Notes under the pieces: generated by a model
Seen by the model: only the letters and a program-made list of their open reading frames with translations
Told to the model about the DNA's origin: nothing
The model's database searches: none
Shown: positions 15,873 to 24,511 of the stretch, piece by piece
How positions within the stretch are numbered: the first letter of the stretch is position 1
Layout: every line of letters starts with the position of its first letter
Translations under genes and position numbers: made by a program
Assembly: GCA_021798415.1 (NCBI GenBank)
Contig: JAJZGO010000005.1
Location: forward strand, 1 to 37,140
From: Thermoplasmata archaeon
GTDB lineage: Archaea; Thermoplasmatota; Thermoplasmata; Lutacidiplasmatales; UBA184
DNA: 37,140 nucleotides
Reading direction: 5' to 3'

Positions 15873-16495
15873 GGCCGCTCCCGGGCGATGGGGGTCGTAC
15901 CCGCGCGCACGACCTCGCCGACACGTACCGTCGCCTCGGCCCGCGCCGCCGGGAGGAGGACGTCCACGCGCGAGCCGAGCACGATCATCCCGAGGCGCTG
16001 GCCCTTCTGGCGCGCGTCCCCCGCGCGCACGAACGCGATGAGCCGCCGCGCGAGGATGCCGGTGATCTGGACGACCTCGACCTCACCGACCGCGGTCTCG
16101 AGCCGGTAGGAGCGCCGGACGTTCCGGTCGGCGTCGGGGCGGTAGGCGGGCCGGTGGCCGGCGCCCCCCGGCGAGACCTCGGCGACCGTCGCATCGAGCG
16201 GGAATCGGTTGACGTGGACGTTCGTGACGTTCATGAAGACCGAGATGCGCAGCCGGTCGCCGTCGACCTCGACCGCGCGGACCCGACCGTCCGCCGCCGA
16301 GACGATCCCGCCCGCGGGGACGCGCTCGGGATCGCGGAAGAACGCGGCGAAGAAGGCGGCGAGCGCCACCGCGGCGAGGAACAGCCCGACGACGAGGGGC
16401 GAGGCGGGGAGCACGCGCGCTGCGGCCAAGAGCCCGAGGAGGAGCGCCACCGCCCCCGAAGGTCCGACGAACCGACCGGCCCCGGGGGCGAGCAC
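15869..16495 (-). CDS. asd: Archaetidylserine decarboxylase proenzyme
   Basis: 208 residues from a GTG at 16495. The N-terminus has two hydrophobic segments (about 14-30 and 33-52) for membrane attachment. The body matches the short archaeal/bacterial phosphatidylserine decarboxylase: FFRDPERVP, SAADGRV, NVTNVHVNR and the self-cleavage site MIVLGSRVDV, where Ser175 should become the pyruvoyl group after cleavage between Gly174 and Ser175. Asp69, His94 and Ser175 form the expected processing triad. It converts archaetidylserine to archaetidylethanolamine. It lies 4 nt after rps10 and overlaps pssA by 4 nt. Confidence 0.93.
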   Translation of the reverse strand: MLAPGAGRFVGPSGAVALLLGLLAAARVLPASPLVVGLFLAAVALAAFFAAFFRDPERVPAGGIVSAADGRVRAVEVDGDRLRISVFMNVTNVHVNRFPLDATVAEVSPGGAGHRPAYRPDADRNVRRSYRLETAVGEVEVVQITGILARRLIAFVRAGDARQKGQRLGMIVLGSRVDVLLPAARAEATVRVGEVVRAGTTPIARERP

Positions 16496-16499
16496 GCGC

Positions 16500-16811
16500 C
16501 TATCCGGTCAGCACGATCTCGATGTTGACGCCGTCGGGGACCTGGATCCGCATCACCTGGCGGAGGGCCCGCTCGTCGGCGTCGATGTCGATCAGCCGCT
16601 TGTGGATCCGCATCTCCCAGTGGTCGATCGTGCTCGACCCGCCCCCGTCCGGGCCCTTGCGGACCGGCACCTTGAGGCGTTTCGTGGGCAGCGGGATCGG
16701 GCCGGAGATCGCGACGCCGGTCTTCTGGGAAATATCGCGGATCTGCTTGCAGATCGAGTCGACCTTGTGGGAGTCGCTTCCGCTCAGGGAGATCCGGGCC
16801 TTTTGCGTCAT
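16500..16811 (-). CDS. rps10: Small ribosomal subunit protein uS10
   Basis: 103 residues, usual archaeal length. Recognisable parts are [42 protein letters not shown] and [20 protein letters not shown]. It is part of the 30S head and is encoded 43 nt after EF-1A, the standard archaeal order. Unusually, the lipid genes asd and pssA follow directly. Confidence 0.96.
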   Translation of the reverse strand: MTQKARISLSGSDSHKVDSICKQIRDISQKTGVAISGPIPLPTKRLKVPVRKGPDGGGSSTIDHWEMRIHKRLIDIDADERALRQVMRIQVPDGVNIEIVLTG

Positions 16812-16854
16812 CGATAGCCCCTCCCCCTCGGTCGACCGGTTCCCCGCGCGCGGG

Positions 16855-18132
16855 TCACTCGCGCTTCTTGACGTCCACGACGACGCCCGCCGCGACCGTC
16901 TGACCCATGTCCCGGACCGCGAAGCGGCCGAGCTGGGGGAACTCCTTGTACTTCTCGATGACGAGCGGCCGCTTCGGCGTGATCTTCACGACCGCGGCGT
17001 CTCCCGTCTTGAGCGTCTGGGGGTTCTCTTCGGCGACCTGGCCCGTCTTCGGGTCGAGGCGCTTCTGGAGTTCGGTGAACTCACAGGCGACCTGGGCCGT
17101 GTGGCAGTGGAAGACCGGCGTGTAGCCGACCGTGATGACGCTCGGGTGGTTCAGCACCTGGATGTTCGCGATGAAGCTCTCGACGACCGTCGGGGGGTTC
17201 GCGACGGGACCCGCGACGTCGCCGCGTCGGATGTCGTTCTTGTCGATGCCGCGGACGTTGAATCCGACGTTGTCGCCCGGGATCGCCTCGGAGACGGTCT
17301 CGTGGTGCATCTCGATCGACTTCACTTCGCCCGACTTCCCGCTCGGCAGGAAGATGATCTTGTCGCCGACCTTCAGCTTCCCGGTCTCGACACGGCCGAC
17401 GGGGACGGTGCCGATGCCCGTGATCGTGTAGACGTCCTGGACCGGGAGCCGGAGCGGCTTGTCGGTCGGCTTCTCGGGGACCTTCAGGTTGTCGAGCGCC
17501 TGGAGGAGCGTCGGGCCCTTGAACCACGGCATGTTCGGGCTCGCCTTGTTGATGTTGTCGTCCTTGAACGCCGAGATCGGGGCGAAGACGACCTGCTGGT
17601 CGATCTTGAAGCCGACGTTCTTGAGGAGCTTCGTCAGGTCCTCCTTGATCCCGTTGTACTTCGCCTCGGAGTAGTTGACCTCCTGGCGGTCCATCTTGTT
17701 GATCGCGCAGATGAGCTGGGTGACCCCGAGCGTCCGGGCGAGGAAGATGTGCTCCCGGGTCTGCTCTTGGACGCCTTCGGCGGCCGAGCAGACGAGCACG
17801 GCGGCGTCGGCCTGGCTGGTCCCCGTGATCATGTTCTTGACGAAATCGCGGTGGCCGGGGGCGTCGATGATCGTGAAGTAGTACTTCTGGGTGTCAAAAC
17901 GGCGGTGCGCGATGTCGATCGTGACGCCGCGCTCCCGCTCCTCCTTGAGGTCGTCCATCACCCAGGCGAACTCGAACGTCGCCTTCCCCTTCGCCTCGGC
18001 CTCCGCCCGGAACTTGTCGATCTCTTCCTGGCGAATGTAGCCGGTGTCGAGGAGCAGACGACCGACGGTCGTTGATTTGCCGTGGTCGACGTGGCCGATG
18101 AAGACGATGTTGAGGTGGGGCTTCTGTGCCAT
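16855..18132 (-). CDS. tuf: Translation elongation factor 1-alpha (aEF1A)
   Basis: 425 residues from the ATG at 18132. It has G1 GHVDHGKST, the switch I region [16 protein letters not shown]3 [16 protein letters not shown]4 NKMD and G5 SAF, then the two beta-barrel domains ([47 protein letters not shown]). It delivers aminoacyl-tRNA to the ribosome. In archaea it also partners with release factor aRF1 and with Pelota, which is encoded at 4881. It leads the minus-strand run tuf-rps10-asd-pssA-mptD, with a clear TATA box at 18164-18171 and a leader of only about 10 nt. Confidence 0.97.
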   Translation of the reverse strand: MAQKPHLNIVFIGHVDHGKSTTVGRLLLDTGYIRQEEIDKFRAEAEAKGKATFEFAWVMDDLKEERERGVTIDIAHRRFDTQKYYFTIIDAPGHRDFVKNMITGTSQADAAVLVCSAAEGVQEQTREHIFLARTLGVTQLICAINKMDRQEVNYSEAKYNGIKEDLTKLLKNVGFKIDQQVVFAPISAFKDDNINKASPNMPWFKGPTLLQALDNLKVPEKPTDKPLRLPVQDVYTITGIGTVPVGRVETGKLKVGDKIIFLPSGKSGEVKSIEMHHETVSEAIPGDNVGFNVRGIDKNDIRRGDVAGPVANPPTVVESFIANIQVLNHPSVITVGYTPVFHCHTAQVACEFTELQKRLDPKTGQVAEENPQTLKTGDAAVVKITPKRPLVIEKYKEFPQLGRFAVRDMGQTVAAGVVVDVKKRE

Positions 18133-18163
18133 GCGATGCTCCGGGCGCGCCCAAAAGGTGCCC

Positions 18164-18171
18164 CTATATAG
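18164..18171 (-). promoter_or_regulatory. TATA box of EF-1A
   Basis: CTATATAG, embedded in CCTATATAGGGG, centred about 36 nt before the EF-1A start. This is the strongest TATA match in the window, as expected for a highly expressed gene. Confidence 0.8.
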
Positions 18172-18364
18172 GCGTTGTCTCGCCGGAACACCGAGAGCGT
18201 CGCCGCACTCGACGTTCGCGGACCAGCGAATGGTGGGGCGCCGGACCGGAGCCGGGGTCCGGGTCCGCCCGGAGCCGGCCGCGCGGCCCACCGGCAACGG
18301 GCCGGACCCGGACGACCTCGCCGGGTCTTCTACGGCTCCGGGCCCGGTGCGGGGGCCGGACGGC

Positions 18365-18766
18365 CTACGGCTCGGGCATCACGACGTGCTCGTTTCCGTC
18401 CGGGTCCCGGATCGACGCCCACCAGCCCCACGGGTCCTTCCGGGGTTCCTGGTTGAACGCCACGCCCCGCGACTTGAGTTCCGCGCAGCTCGCGGCGAAG
18501 TCCTTGCCGGGCAGCCGGAGCAGGATCCCCGAGTTCCCGGGCTCGAGCGTTCCCTTCGGGTCGTACTCGGTGGTCTGGCAAAGGTGAAGTACGCCCGGCC
18601 GGCCGCGCCGGCCGACCGTCACCCAGTGCTCTTCGTCGTCGATCAGGTCGAGACCGAGCGTCGTCGTGTACCACTCCCGCGCCTTCTTGCGGTCGGAGAC
18701 GACGACCGCGACGCTGGAGAAATACGGTTTCTTGCCGGTCGGCTTCTTGGATTTTACGGGGGACAT
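18365..18766 (-). CDS. VOC (glyoxalase/bleomycin-resistance) family protein
   Basis: 133 residues from the ATG at 18766. After a Lys-rich start ([13 protein letters not shown]) comes one vicinal-oxygen-chelate domain made of two beta-alpha-beta3 repeats: [31 protein letters not shown], then [26 protein letters not shown] and the closing [12 protein letters not shown]. Single-domain proteins of this type dimerise to form a metal site. Substrates range from methylglyoxal adducts to antibiotics, and the function cannot be assigned. It converges toward no close neighbour and has a TATA-like box at 18798-18805. Confidence 0.85.
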   Translation of the reverse strand: MSPVKSKKPTGKKPYFSSVAVVVSDRKKAREWYTTTLGLDLIDDEEHWVTVGRRGRPGVLHLCQTTEYDPKGTLEPGNSGILLRLPGKDFAASCAELKSRGVAFNQEPRKDPWGWWASIRDPDGNEHVVMPEP

Positions 18767-18797
18767 CGGGGACCTCGGCCGGACGAGGGGGCGCCCG

Positions 18798-18805
18798 CTT
18801 TTGAG
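18798..18805 (-). promoter_or_regulatory. TATA box of the VOC protein gene
   Basis: CTCAAAAG on the minus strand, centred about 35 nt before the ATG at 18766. It shares a 244-nt divergent region with the thioesterase gene, whose probable TATA (GATTTAGG, about 18958-18965) lies near the other end. Confidence 0.5.
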
Positions 18806-19010
18806 CGGGGCGGGGAGGGGTGCTGAAACGGCCGACCGACGGTCCCGGCCCGTTTCCGACGTCGGGGGAGCCACCGGCGGTCGGTCCGGGGCCCTCCGGG
18901 GGAGGTCGGTCGATCGCCCGCGGTCCCCGATACCGGGCCGCGGTTGCCGGCACAAGCGATTTAGGGTGGGGGCGGGTCGGTCGTCCCGTTCGCGTGCTCC
19001 GGCGGTAACC

Positions 19011-19496
19011 GTGCCCGACCTGACCCTCCACACCGTGGGCGCCAGCCGGGCGTCGGTCGTCCGACTGATGGTCCCGACGGACGCGAACTTCATGGGCAAC
19101 GTCTTCGGCGGTCAGATTCTCGCCGAGGTCGACCGCGTGGCCTACATCACGGCCACCCGCCACGCGAAGTCCAATTGCGTGACGGCCTCGTTCGACCGCG
19201 TCGACTTCATCCTGCCGGTCCACGTGGGGGAGGTCGTCGACTTCGATGCGATGCTCACATTCGTCGGGCACTCGTCGATGGAGGTCTCGGTCCGCGTGCG
19301 GTCCGAAGCGCTCGCCGGCAGCGCGCCCCAGCTCGTCGGGGAGGCGTTCGTCACGATGGTGGCGGTCGACCCTCACGGGCGACCGGTGCCCGTCCCACCG
19401 CTCGTCCTCGAGACCGACGAGGAGCGTCGGCGCTTCGAGGAAGGTCGCCGGCGGATGGAGGCCCGGCGACGGACGCGTTTGGCCGAATCCCGATAG
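19011..19496 (+). CDS. Acyl-CoA thioesterase, hotdog fold
   Basis: 161 residues from a GTG at 19011. The acyl-CoA hydrolase pattern of the YciA/BFIT type is clear: RLMVPTDANFMGNVFGGQIL (the catalytic Asn and Asp-containing helix, AEVDRVAY), VTASFDRVDFILPVHVGEVV and SSMEVSVRVRSEAL. It hydrolyses acyl-CoA to free acid and CoA; the chain length is not predictable. The C-terminus is Arg/Glu-rich and helical (about residues 135-161). The MBF1 gene follows 8 nt downstream, so they form an operon. Confidence 0.9.
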   Translation: MPDLTLHTVGASRASVVRLMVPTDANFMGNVFGGQILAEVDRVAYITATRHAKSNCVTASFDRVDFILPVHVGEVVDFDAMLTFVGHSSMEVSVRVRSEALAGSAPQLVGEAFVTMVAVDPHGRPVPVPPLVLETDEERRRFEEGRRRMEARRRTRLAESR

Positions 19497-19504
19497 GAAG
19501 AACC

Positions 19505-19963
19505 ATGCTGTGCGAAATGTGCGGAAAGGAATCTGAGACCGTGAGCCGGGTGCGGATCGAAGGCACGATCCTCCGGCTCTGCCCCGATTGCGCTCGATTC
19601 GGAACCCCGATCGACCCGCCGGCCCCGGCCGCGACGGGCGCCGTGCCGGTCGGCCGGGCACGGGCCTCGGGCGGCCCCGCCAGCCACTCGGCCGGGGGAG
19701 GGCGACGCCTCGAGGAACGGGACCTCTACCAGGACATCGGCGAGATGGAACTCGCCCCCGACTGGTACAAGCGCGTGCGCGTGGCCCGCGAGGCCCTCGC
19801 CTGGACGCCCGAAGACCTCGGGAAGAAGCTCAACGAGAAGAAGTCGGTCGTGCTGAAGCTCGAGTCGGGGAGCCTTCGTCCGCCCGACGCGCTCGTGCGC
19901 AAGATCGAGCACCTGCTCCGGGTCCGCCTGCGGGCCGAGCCGGAGGCGACCGGACCGGCCTAG
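19505..19963 (+). CDS. mbf1: Multiprotein-bridging factor 1 (MBF1) homologue
   Basis: 152 residues from the ATG at 19505. The N-terminal zinc ribbon is formed by Cys3, Cys6, Cys26 and Cys29 (LCEMCG...LCPDC), as in archaeal MBF1. A low-complexity linker (about 35-68) precedes the Cro-type helix-turn-helix (RVRVAREALAWTPEDLGKKL, KKSVVLKLESGSLRPP). Archaeal MBF1 binds the small ribosomal subunit and has been linked to translation rather than TBP bridging. The stop overlaps the stop of the converging membrane-protein gene by 4 nt. Confidence 0.92.
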   Translation: MLCEMCGKESETVSRVRIEGTILRLCPDCARFGTPIDPPAPAATGAVPVGRARASGGPASHSAGGGRRLEERDLYQDIGEMELAPDWYKRVRVAREALAWTPEDLGKKLNEKKSVVLKLESGSLRPPDALVRKIEHLLRVRLRAEPEATGPA

Positions 19964-20349
19964 GGCGACGCGCGCGCGGCCCGCGAGGGTCCGCCGTCGC
20001 CCGCCATCGGCGGTGGGGGACCCCGGCGGCTGTGCGGTGAGCGGCCGGTCGGGGGGCCGACCGGGCGCTCGAGTCCGACCTGCGTGCCGACCTCGGCCCG
20101 CACGAACCCCGAAACGGAGGCGCCCTCGAGCACCCCTCTTAGGTCGGCCGAGTAACGCGCGAGCAACCGGTCGCTCCAGGCGAGGTACCCCAGCCCGACG
20201 GCCGCGAGACCCCCGACCGCCGCGAGCCCGGCCGCGTCGTACGGCATCTCGAGGGCCGCCAGCACGAGCCCGACCACAAGGCCCAAGACGGCCGCCAGGG
20301 CTCGCCAGACGCTTCGGTGGGCTCGGCGGTCGCGGTGCGAGAACGTCAT
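19960..20349 (-). CDS. Hypothetical two-helix membrane protein
   Basis: 129 residues from the ATG at 20349. A basic N-terminus (HRDRRAHRS) precedes two hydrophobic segments, about 15-34 (RALAAVLGLVVGLVLAALEM) and 40-57 (GLAAVGGLAAVGLGYLAW), then a soluble part (LLARYSADLRGVLEGASVSG) and a Pro/Arg-rich tail. I do not recognise it. The gene lies 31 nt downstream of argF on the same strand and may be read through from it. The tail may be inflated by the lack of stops in GC-rich DNA. Confidence 0.6.
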   Translation of the reverse strand: MTFSHRDRRAHRSVWRALAAVLGLVVGLVLAALEMPYDAAGLAAVGGLAAVGLGYLAWSDRLLARYSADLRGVLEGASVSGFVRAEVGTQVGLERPVGPPTGRSPHSRRGPPPPMAGDGGPSRAARASP

Positions 20350-20380
20350 CGTCGGTCCGACGCCACCCCGCCGGGCGGCG

Positions 20381-21343
<963 letters not shown>

Positions 21344-21366
21344 GGTCGGGGAAAGACGACGACGGC

Positions 21367-21374
21367 CCAAAATG
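21367..21374 (-). promoter_or_regulatory. TATA-like box of argF
   Basis: CATTTTGG on the minus strand, centred about 27 nt before the GTG at 21343, the spacing expected for a leaderless mRNA. The match to consensus is moderate. Confidence 0.4.
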
Positions 21375-21500
21375 GTTCCGCCGCCGACCCGGATACCGCC
21401 GGGGGCCGCCGAGGCGAGAGTCCGTAGCGGACCGTGTGCCAAACGGCGGGGAACACTCCGGTCCGTTGCGGGGCCCGGGAGGACCCCGACCCCGTGCGCA

Positions 21501-21509
21501 CGTTAAGAA
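21501..21509 (+). promoter_or_regulatory. TATA-like box of the thiolase operon
   Basis: CGTTAAGAA, centred about 37 nt before the ATG at 21542. It is the only AT-rich patch in the 198-nt divergent region on this strand. Confidence 0.45.
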
Positions 21510-21541
21510 CCGGGCCCGGCTGGGGCGGCGGAGGCGTCACG

Positions 21542-22966
21542 ATGCCGGCACGTTCGAAGGCGAGACGACCGACCGCCCGTCCGCGGACCGCCCGACCGAA
21601 GACCCCGCCCTCGAGGGGCCGTCGGGTCTACATGGTGACGGGAGGGCTCACGAAGTTCGCCAAGGCCCATCCGGCGATGGACTTCCGGCTGATGGTGAAG
21701 CGCGCGTACGACTACGCGCTCAAGGGGGTCCCGGGCCTGACCGCCGACCGGATCGACGGCACCCGTATCTCCTACTTCTCCGACCACTTTGCCCGCCAAC
21801 TCAAGGCGGCGAGCATGGTCCAGGATTACCTCGGAATGAACCCGAAGGGGTCGGTGCGCATCGAGTGGGGAGGCGCGACCGGCGGCGAGTGCTTCCAGGC
21901 CGCCTACGAGGCCGTCGCGAGCGGTCGGATGGACGTCTGCCTCGCGGCCGGCTTCGAGACGATGAGCCGTGTGGCGACGTGGAAGGGCAACGAGTTCATC
22001 GCGCTCGCTTCGGACACGAACTTCGACTTTCCCCTCGGGGGATTCTACACGGGCTACTACGCGCTGATGGTCGTCCGCCACATCTACGAGTACCTGCGGC
22101 AGGGGAAGTACGCCGACGTGAAGGACGAACGCGAAGCGCAGCGTCTCGCGATCGCCGAGGGCTCGCGGATCATGAGCAAGGTCTCGGTGAAGAACCACCG
22201 CAACGCGCTCCACAACCCGTACGCTCAGTACCCGAAACGACTGACCGTCGAGGACGTCCTCAATTCCGAGATGATCAGCTACCCGCTCACGCGCGAACAG
22301 ATCTGCACGATGAGCGACGGGGCCGCCGTGGCGGTCCTCTGCACGGAGGAGCGGGCGAAGGAGTTCACCGACCGCCCCGTTCGCATCACGGGAGTGGGGT
22401 GCGGAACGGACACCATGCGGCTCGCGGACCGCCCGTTCGGACGCGTCCCCCTGCTTCCCCACGAGCGGGCGCGCGACTACGAGGACCTCGAGTACCCGGG
22501 CGTCCACTCCTTCCGCGCGGGGCGGACGGCCGGCATCGAGGCGTACCGGATGGCGGGGATCTCCCGGCCGACCGCGGAGCTCGACTTCATCGAGCTGCAC
22601 GACGCGTACGCGTCGAGCGAGATCCAGACGTACGAGGACCTCGGGCTGTGCCGATACGGCGAGGGATACGACTTCGTCGAGCAGGGCGACCCGTTCCTGA
22701 AGGGGATCGACTACGGCTTCTCCACGCCGAGGGCCGGCACGATGCCCGTGAACCCCTCGGGCGGCCTCATCGCGTGCGGCCACCCGGTCGGGGCGACCGG
22801 GCTCATGCAGGGGGTCTTTGCGTTCTGGCAGCTCCAAGGGACCATCGGCAAGCACTTCGGGGACCCGACCCTCCAGCTCAACAACCCCCGTCGCGGCGCG
22901 ATCCACAGCCACGCCGGCACCGGCTCGAGCGTGACGGTCTCGATCCTCGAGAGGGGGTTCCGATGA
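21542..22966 (+). CDS. Thiolase-family protein (acetyl-CoA acetyltransferase / SCP-x type)
   Basis: 474 residues from the ATG at 21542. The first about 28 residues are an unusual Arg/Pro/Ala-rich leader, and the fold starts at VYMVTGGLTKFAK. The nucleophilic Cys is probably in GGATGGECFQAAYEA (about 117). The other active-site blocks are ELHDAYASSEIQTYEDLGL and NPSGGLIACGHPVGATG. This is the thiolase type that works with a DUF35 partner in archaea, and the partner gene overlaps it by 4 nt. In many archaea the thiolase-DUF35 pair channels acetoacetyl-CoA to HMG-CoA synthase in the mevalonate pathway, but that synthase is not adjacent here. A role in other acyl-CoA chemistry is equally possible. 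Confidence 0.87.
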   Translation: MPARSKARRPTARPRTARPKTPPSRGRRVYMVTGGLTKFAKAHPAMDFRLMVKRAYDYALKGVPGLTADRIDGTRISYFSDHFARQLKAASMVQDYLGMNPKGSVRIEWGGATGGECFQAAYEAVASGRMDVCLAAGFETMSRVATWKGNEFIALASDTNFDFPLGGFYTGYYALMVVRHIYEYLRQGKYADVKDEREAQRLAIAEGSRIMSKVSVKNHRNALHNPYAQYPKRLTVEDVLNSEMISYPLTREQICTMSDGAAVAVLCTEERAKEFTDRPVRITGVGCGTDTMRLADRPFGRVPLLPHERARDYEDLEYPGVHSFRAGRTAGIEAYRMAGISRPTAELDFIELHDAYASSEIQTYEDLGLCRYGEGYDFVEQGDPFLKGIDYGFSTPRAGTMPVNPSGGLIACGHPVGATGLMQGVFAFWQLQGTIGKHFGDPTLQLNNPRRGAIHSHAGTGSSVTVSILERGFR

Positions 22967-23490
22967 GCGCGCGGCCCCCGACCCTGACGAAGTTCCGTGA
23001 CGTCCAGACCGAGCTCGAGAAGAGCGGCGCCGCGATCTTCCGAGACTCGGACGGCGTGGAGAGCCTGATCATCCGCTACCCCTACGCCATCTCCTACATC
23101 CACAGCTACGCCGAAGACACTCCGTTCTTCCTCGGGCTCGCCGAAGGCCGGCTGCGCGGCTCGAAGTGCCGCCGGCCGAAGTGCAAGTTCGTGTTCGCGA
23201 CCCCCCGCAGCCACTGCATGGTCTGTGGGGCGCCGACCGAATGGATCGACCTGCCGACCCACGGCCGGGTCCACTCCTGGACGACCTGCCACTTCGGCGG
23301 CGAGGCGTTCCTGAAGGAGACGCCGTACAACCTCGCGCTCGTCGAGTTCGAGGGGGCGGGGAGCCTCCTCCTCGTGCGCCTCAAGGACTGCGGGGAATCC
23401 GACCTCTTCATCGGGATGCGGGTGGAAGCGCGGTTCGAACCGAACCCGAAGTACTCGGTCACCGACGTCTGGTTCGTCCCCTCGGCCTGA
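22963..23490 (+). CDS. DUF35 OB-fold/zinc-ribbon acyl-CoA-binding partner of thiolase
   Basis: 175 residues, starting within the thiolase stop codon (ATGA overlap), so the two are translationally coupled. An N-terminal helical part leads to a rubredoxin-like zinc ribbon with Cys69, Cys74, Cys85 and Cys88; the first pair is spaced by four residues rather than two. The OB fold follows (GRVHSWTTCHFGGEAF, NLALVEFEGAGSLLLVRL). In characterised archaeal complexes such proteins bridge thiolase and HMG-CoA synthase and bind CoA. The spacing change in the zinc knuckle may alter metal binding. Confidence 0.88.
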   Translation: MSARPPTLTKFRDVQTELEKSGAAIFRDSDGVESLIIRYPYAISYIHSYAEDTPFFLGLAEGRLRGSKCRRPKCKFVFATPRSHCMVCGAPTEWIDLPTHGRVHSWTTCHFGGEAFLKETPYNLALVEFEGAGSLLLVRLKDCGESDLFIGMRVEARFEPNPKYSVTDVWFVPSA

Positions 23491-23500
23491 GCGTCCCGAC

Positions 23501-23528
23501 GGAAGGGGGCGGCCGTCCGCCGCCTTCC
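23501..23528. terminator. GC-rich hairpin after the thiolase-DUF35 operon
   Basis: GGAAGGGGGCGG and CCGCCGCCTTCC form a 12-bp stem with one G-G mismatch and a 4-nt loop, starting 11 nt after the DUF35 stop codon. No U-tract follows, so termination is only a guess from position; archaeal terminators usually rely on U-runs rather than hairpins. Confidence 0.35.
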
Positions 23529-23602
23529 CGAGTCCCGAACGGCGCGCCGCGCCCCCGGCCGGACCCCCTCCCCGGGGTTCGTAAAACCGGATTTACGGGA
23601 CG

Positions 23603-23611
23603 CCTAAGTAC
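23603..23611 (+). promoter_or_regulatory. TATA-like box of the cupredoxin gene
   Basis: CCTAAGTAC, centred about 26 nt before the ATG at 23633, implying that transcription begins at or next to the start codon. Confidence 0.45.
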
Positions 23612-23632
23612 CCTTCCGGCCGACGGACGACC

Positions 23633-24181
23633 ATGAAGGACTCGGATTGGTTCGGGGCGGTGGCCCTGATCGCCGCGGTGCTCGTGGTCCTCGTCGGCGG
23701 CTGGGCGCTGTCGGCGCAGGGATCGGGGTCCGCGCCGGCGACGAGCGCCACGACGACGAGCGTGAGCTACCTCAACCTCACGATCGCGATCAACGCCACG
23801 ACGGGGATGCCTCAGTACCTGCCCGCGAACTTCTCCGTCCCTCGCGGCGAAGTGAAGGTAACGCTCACCGACGAGGACCTCGTGGCGAACTGGTCGACCT
23901 GCCCGTGCCAAGTGACGGGCACGGTCGGCAACACCGAGTCGATCAACGGCTCCGCGCCGGTGTCGGCCGTGAATCCGATGGACGTAGCCCACACGTTCTC
24001 GGTCCCCCAGCTGGGGATCAACGTCTACAGTCCGGGGCAGAGCACGATCACGTTCACGCTCTCGCTCGACCGGACCGGCCAGTTCTCCTGGTTCTGCGAG
24101 GACCCGTGCGGCGCCGACGGTCTCACCGGTGCCCCGATGGGCGTGCCGGGCTACATGAGCGGCACGATGACGGTCTTCTAG
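23633..24181 (+). CDS. Membrane-anchored cupredoxin, oxidase subunit II-like with incomplete CuA site
   Basis: 182 residues. An N-terminal signal anchor (about 8-27, AVALIAAVLVVLVGGWAL) is followed by a Ser/Thr/Ala linker and a cupredoxin domain outside the membrane. Candidate copper ligands are His120 (VAHTFSV), Cys155 and Cys159 in WFCEDPCG, and Met169 or Met175. C-E-x-x-C-G matches the CuA loop of cytochrome oxidase subunit II, but the His normally four residues after the second Cys is Gly163, and the Met normally seven after is displaced. It could be a degenerate CuA protein or an electron carrier with an altered site. An extra CPC pair (Cys90, Cys92) is present. It is monocistronic; no other oxidase subunit is in the window. 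Confidence 0.8.
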   Translation: MKDSDWFGAVALIAAVLVVLVGGWALSAQGSGSAPATSATTTSVSYLNLTIAINATTGMPQYLPANFSVPRGEVKVTLTDEDLVANWSTCPCQVTGTVGNTESINGSAPVSAVNPMDVAHTFSVPQLGINVYSPGQSTITFTLSLDRTGQFSWFCEDPCGADGLTGAPMGVPGYMSGTMTVF

Positions 24182-24248
24182 GCGGGCACCGGCCCGCCGG
24201 CGGACGCCGCACCCGCGAGCCGTCCTAGGGTGCGGTCGACCGGAAGAA

Positions 24249-24322
24249 TGCCGCGGGCCGGGCTTGAACCGGCGGCTTCAAGATCTTCAGTCTTGCACTC
24301 TCCCAAACTGAGTTACCGCGGC
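24249..24322 (-). tRNA. tRNA-Phe (anticodon GAA)
   Basis: 74 nt on the minus strand. The acceptor stem GCCGCGG/CCGCGGC is perfect, the anticodon stem CAAGA/TCTTG encloses the loop CTGAAGA (anticodon GAA), and the T arm GCCGG-TTCAAGC-CCGGC is perfect. The D arm carries the AGTTTGGGAGA pattern. The discriminator base is A; CCA is not encoded. There is no intron. A TATA box sits about 29 nt upstream of the 5' end. Confidence 0.97.
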
Positions 24323-24346
24323 GCGCTCGACCCCGACCTTCCGCGG

Positions 24347-24354
24347 CGTATAAA
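24347..24354 (-). promoter_or_regulatory. TATA box of tRNA-Phe
   Basis: TTTATACG on the minus strand, centred about 29 nt from the mature 5' end of the tRNA, which is the standard archaeal spacing. Confidence 0.7.
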
Positions 24355-24476
24355 GAGTGTCCGCGGTCGGTCCGATGCGCTCCGGTCGGGCCGCCGGAGG
24401 TCCGACCGGCGCGTCGGCTCCGGCCGAACGCGCGCGCTCACGTTCGAGCGCCGACCGGGGCGGCCCCCTCCCCTCG

Positions 24477-24484
24477 ATTTTATC
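24477..24484 (+). promoter_or_regulatory. TATA box of topoisomerase I
   Basis: ATTTTATC, centred about 32 nt before the GTG at 24512. The interval 24355-24476 between the tRNA promoter and this box shows nothing else I can identify. Confidence 0.65.
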
Positions 24485-24511
24485 TAATCCGCGCCGCCTT
24501 CGACGAGCGCC

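Noticed and set aside
18181-18364. GC-rich inverted repeats (CCGGACC...GGTCCGG) upstream of EF-1A
   Set aside because: Short and imperfect, expected by chance at this GC content; no U-tract or conserved position.
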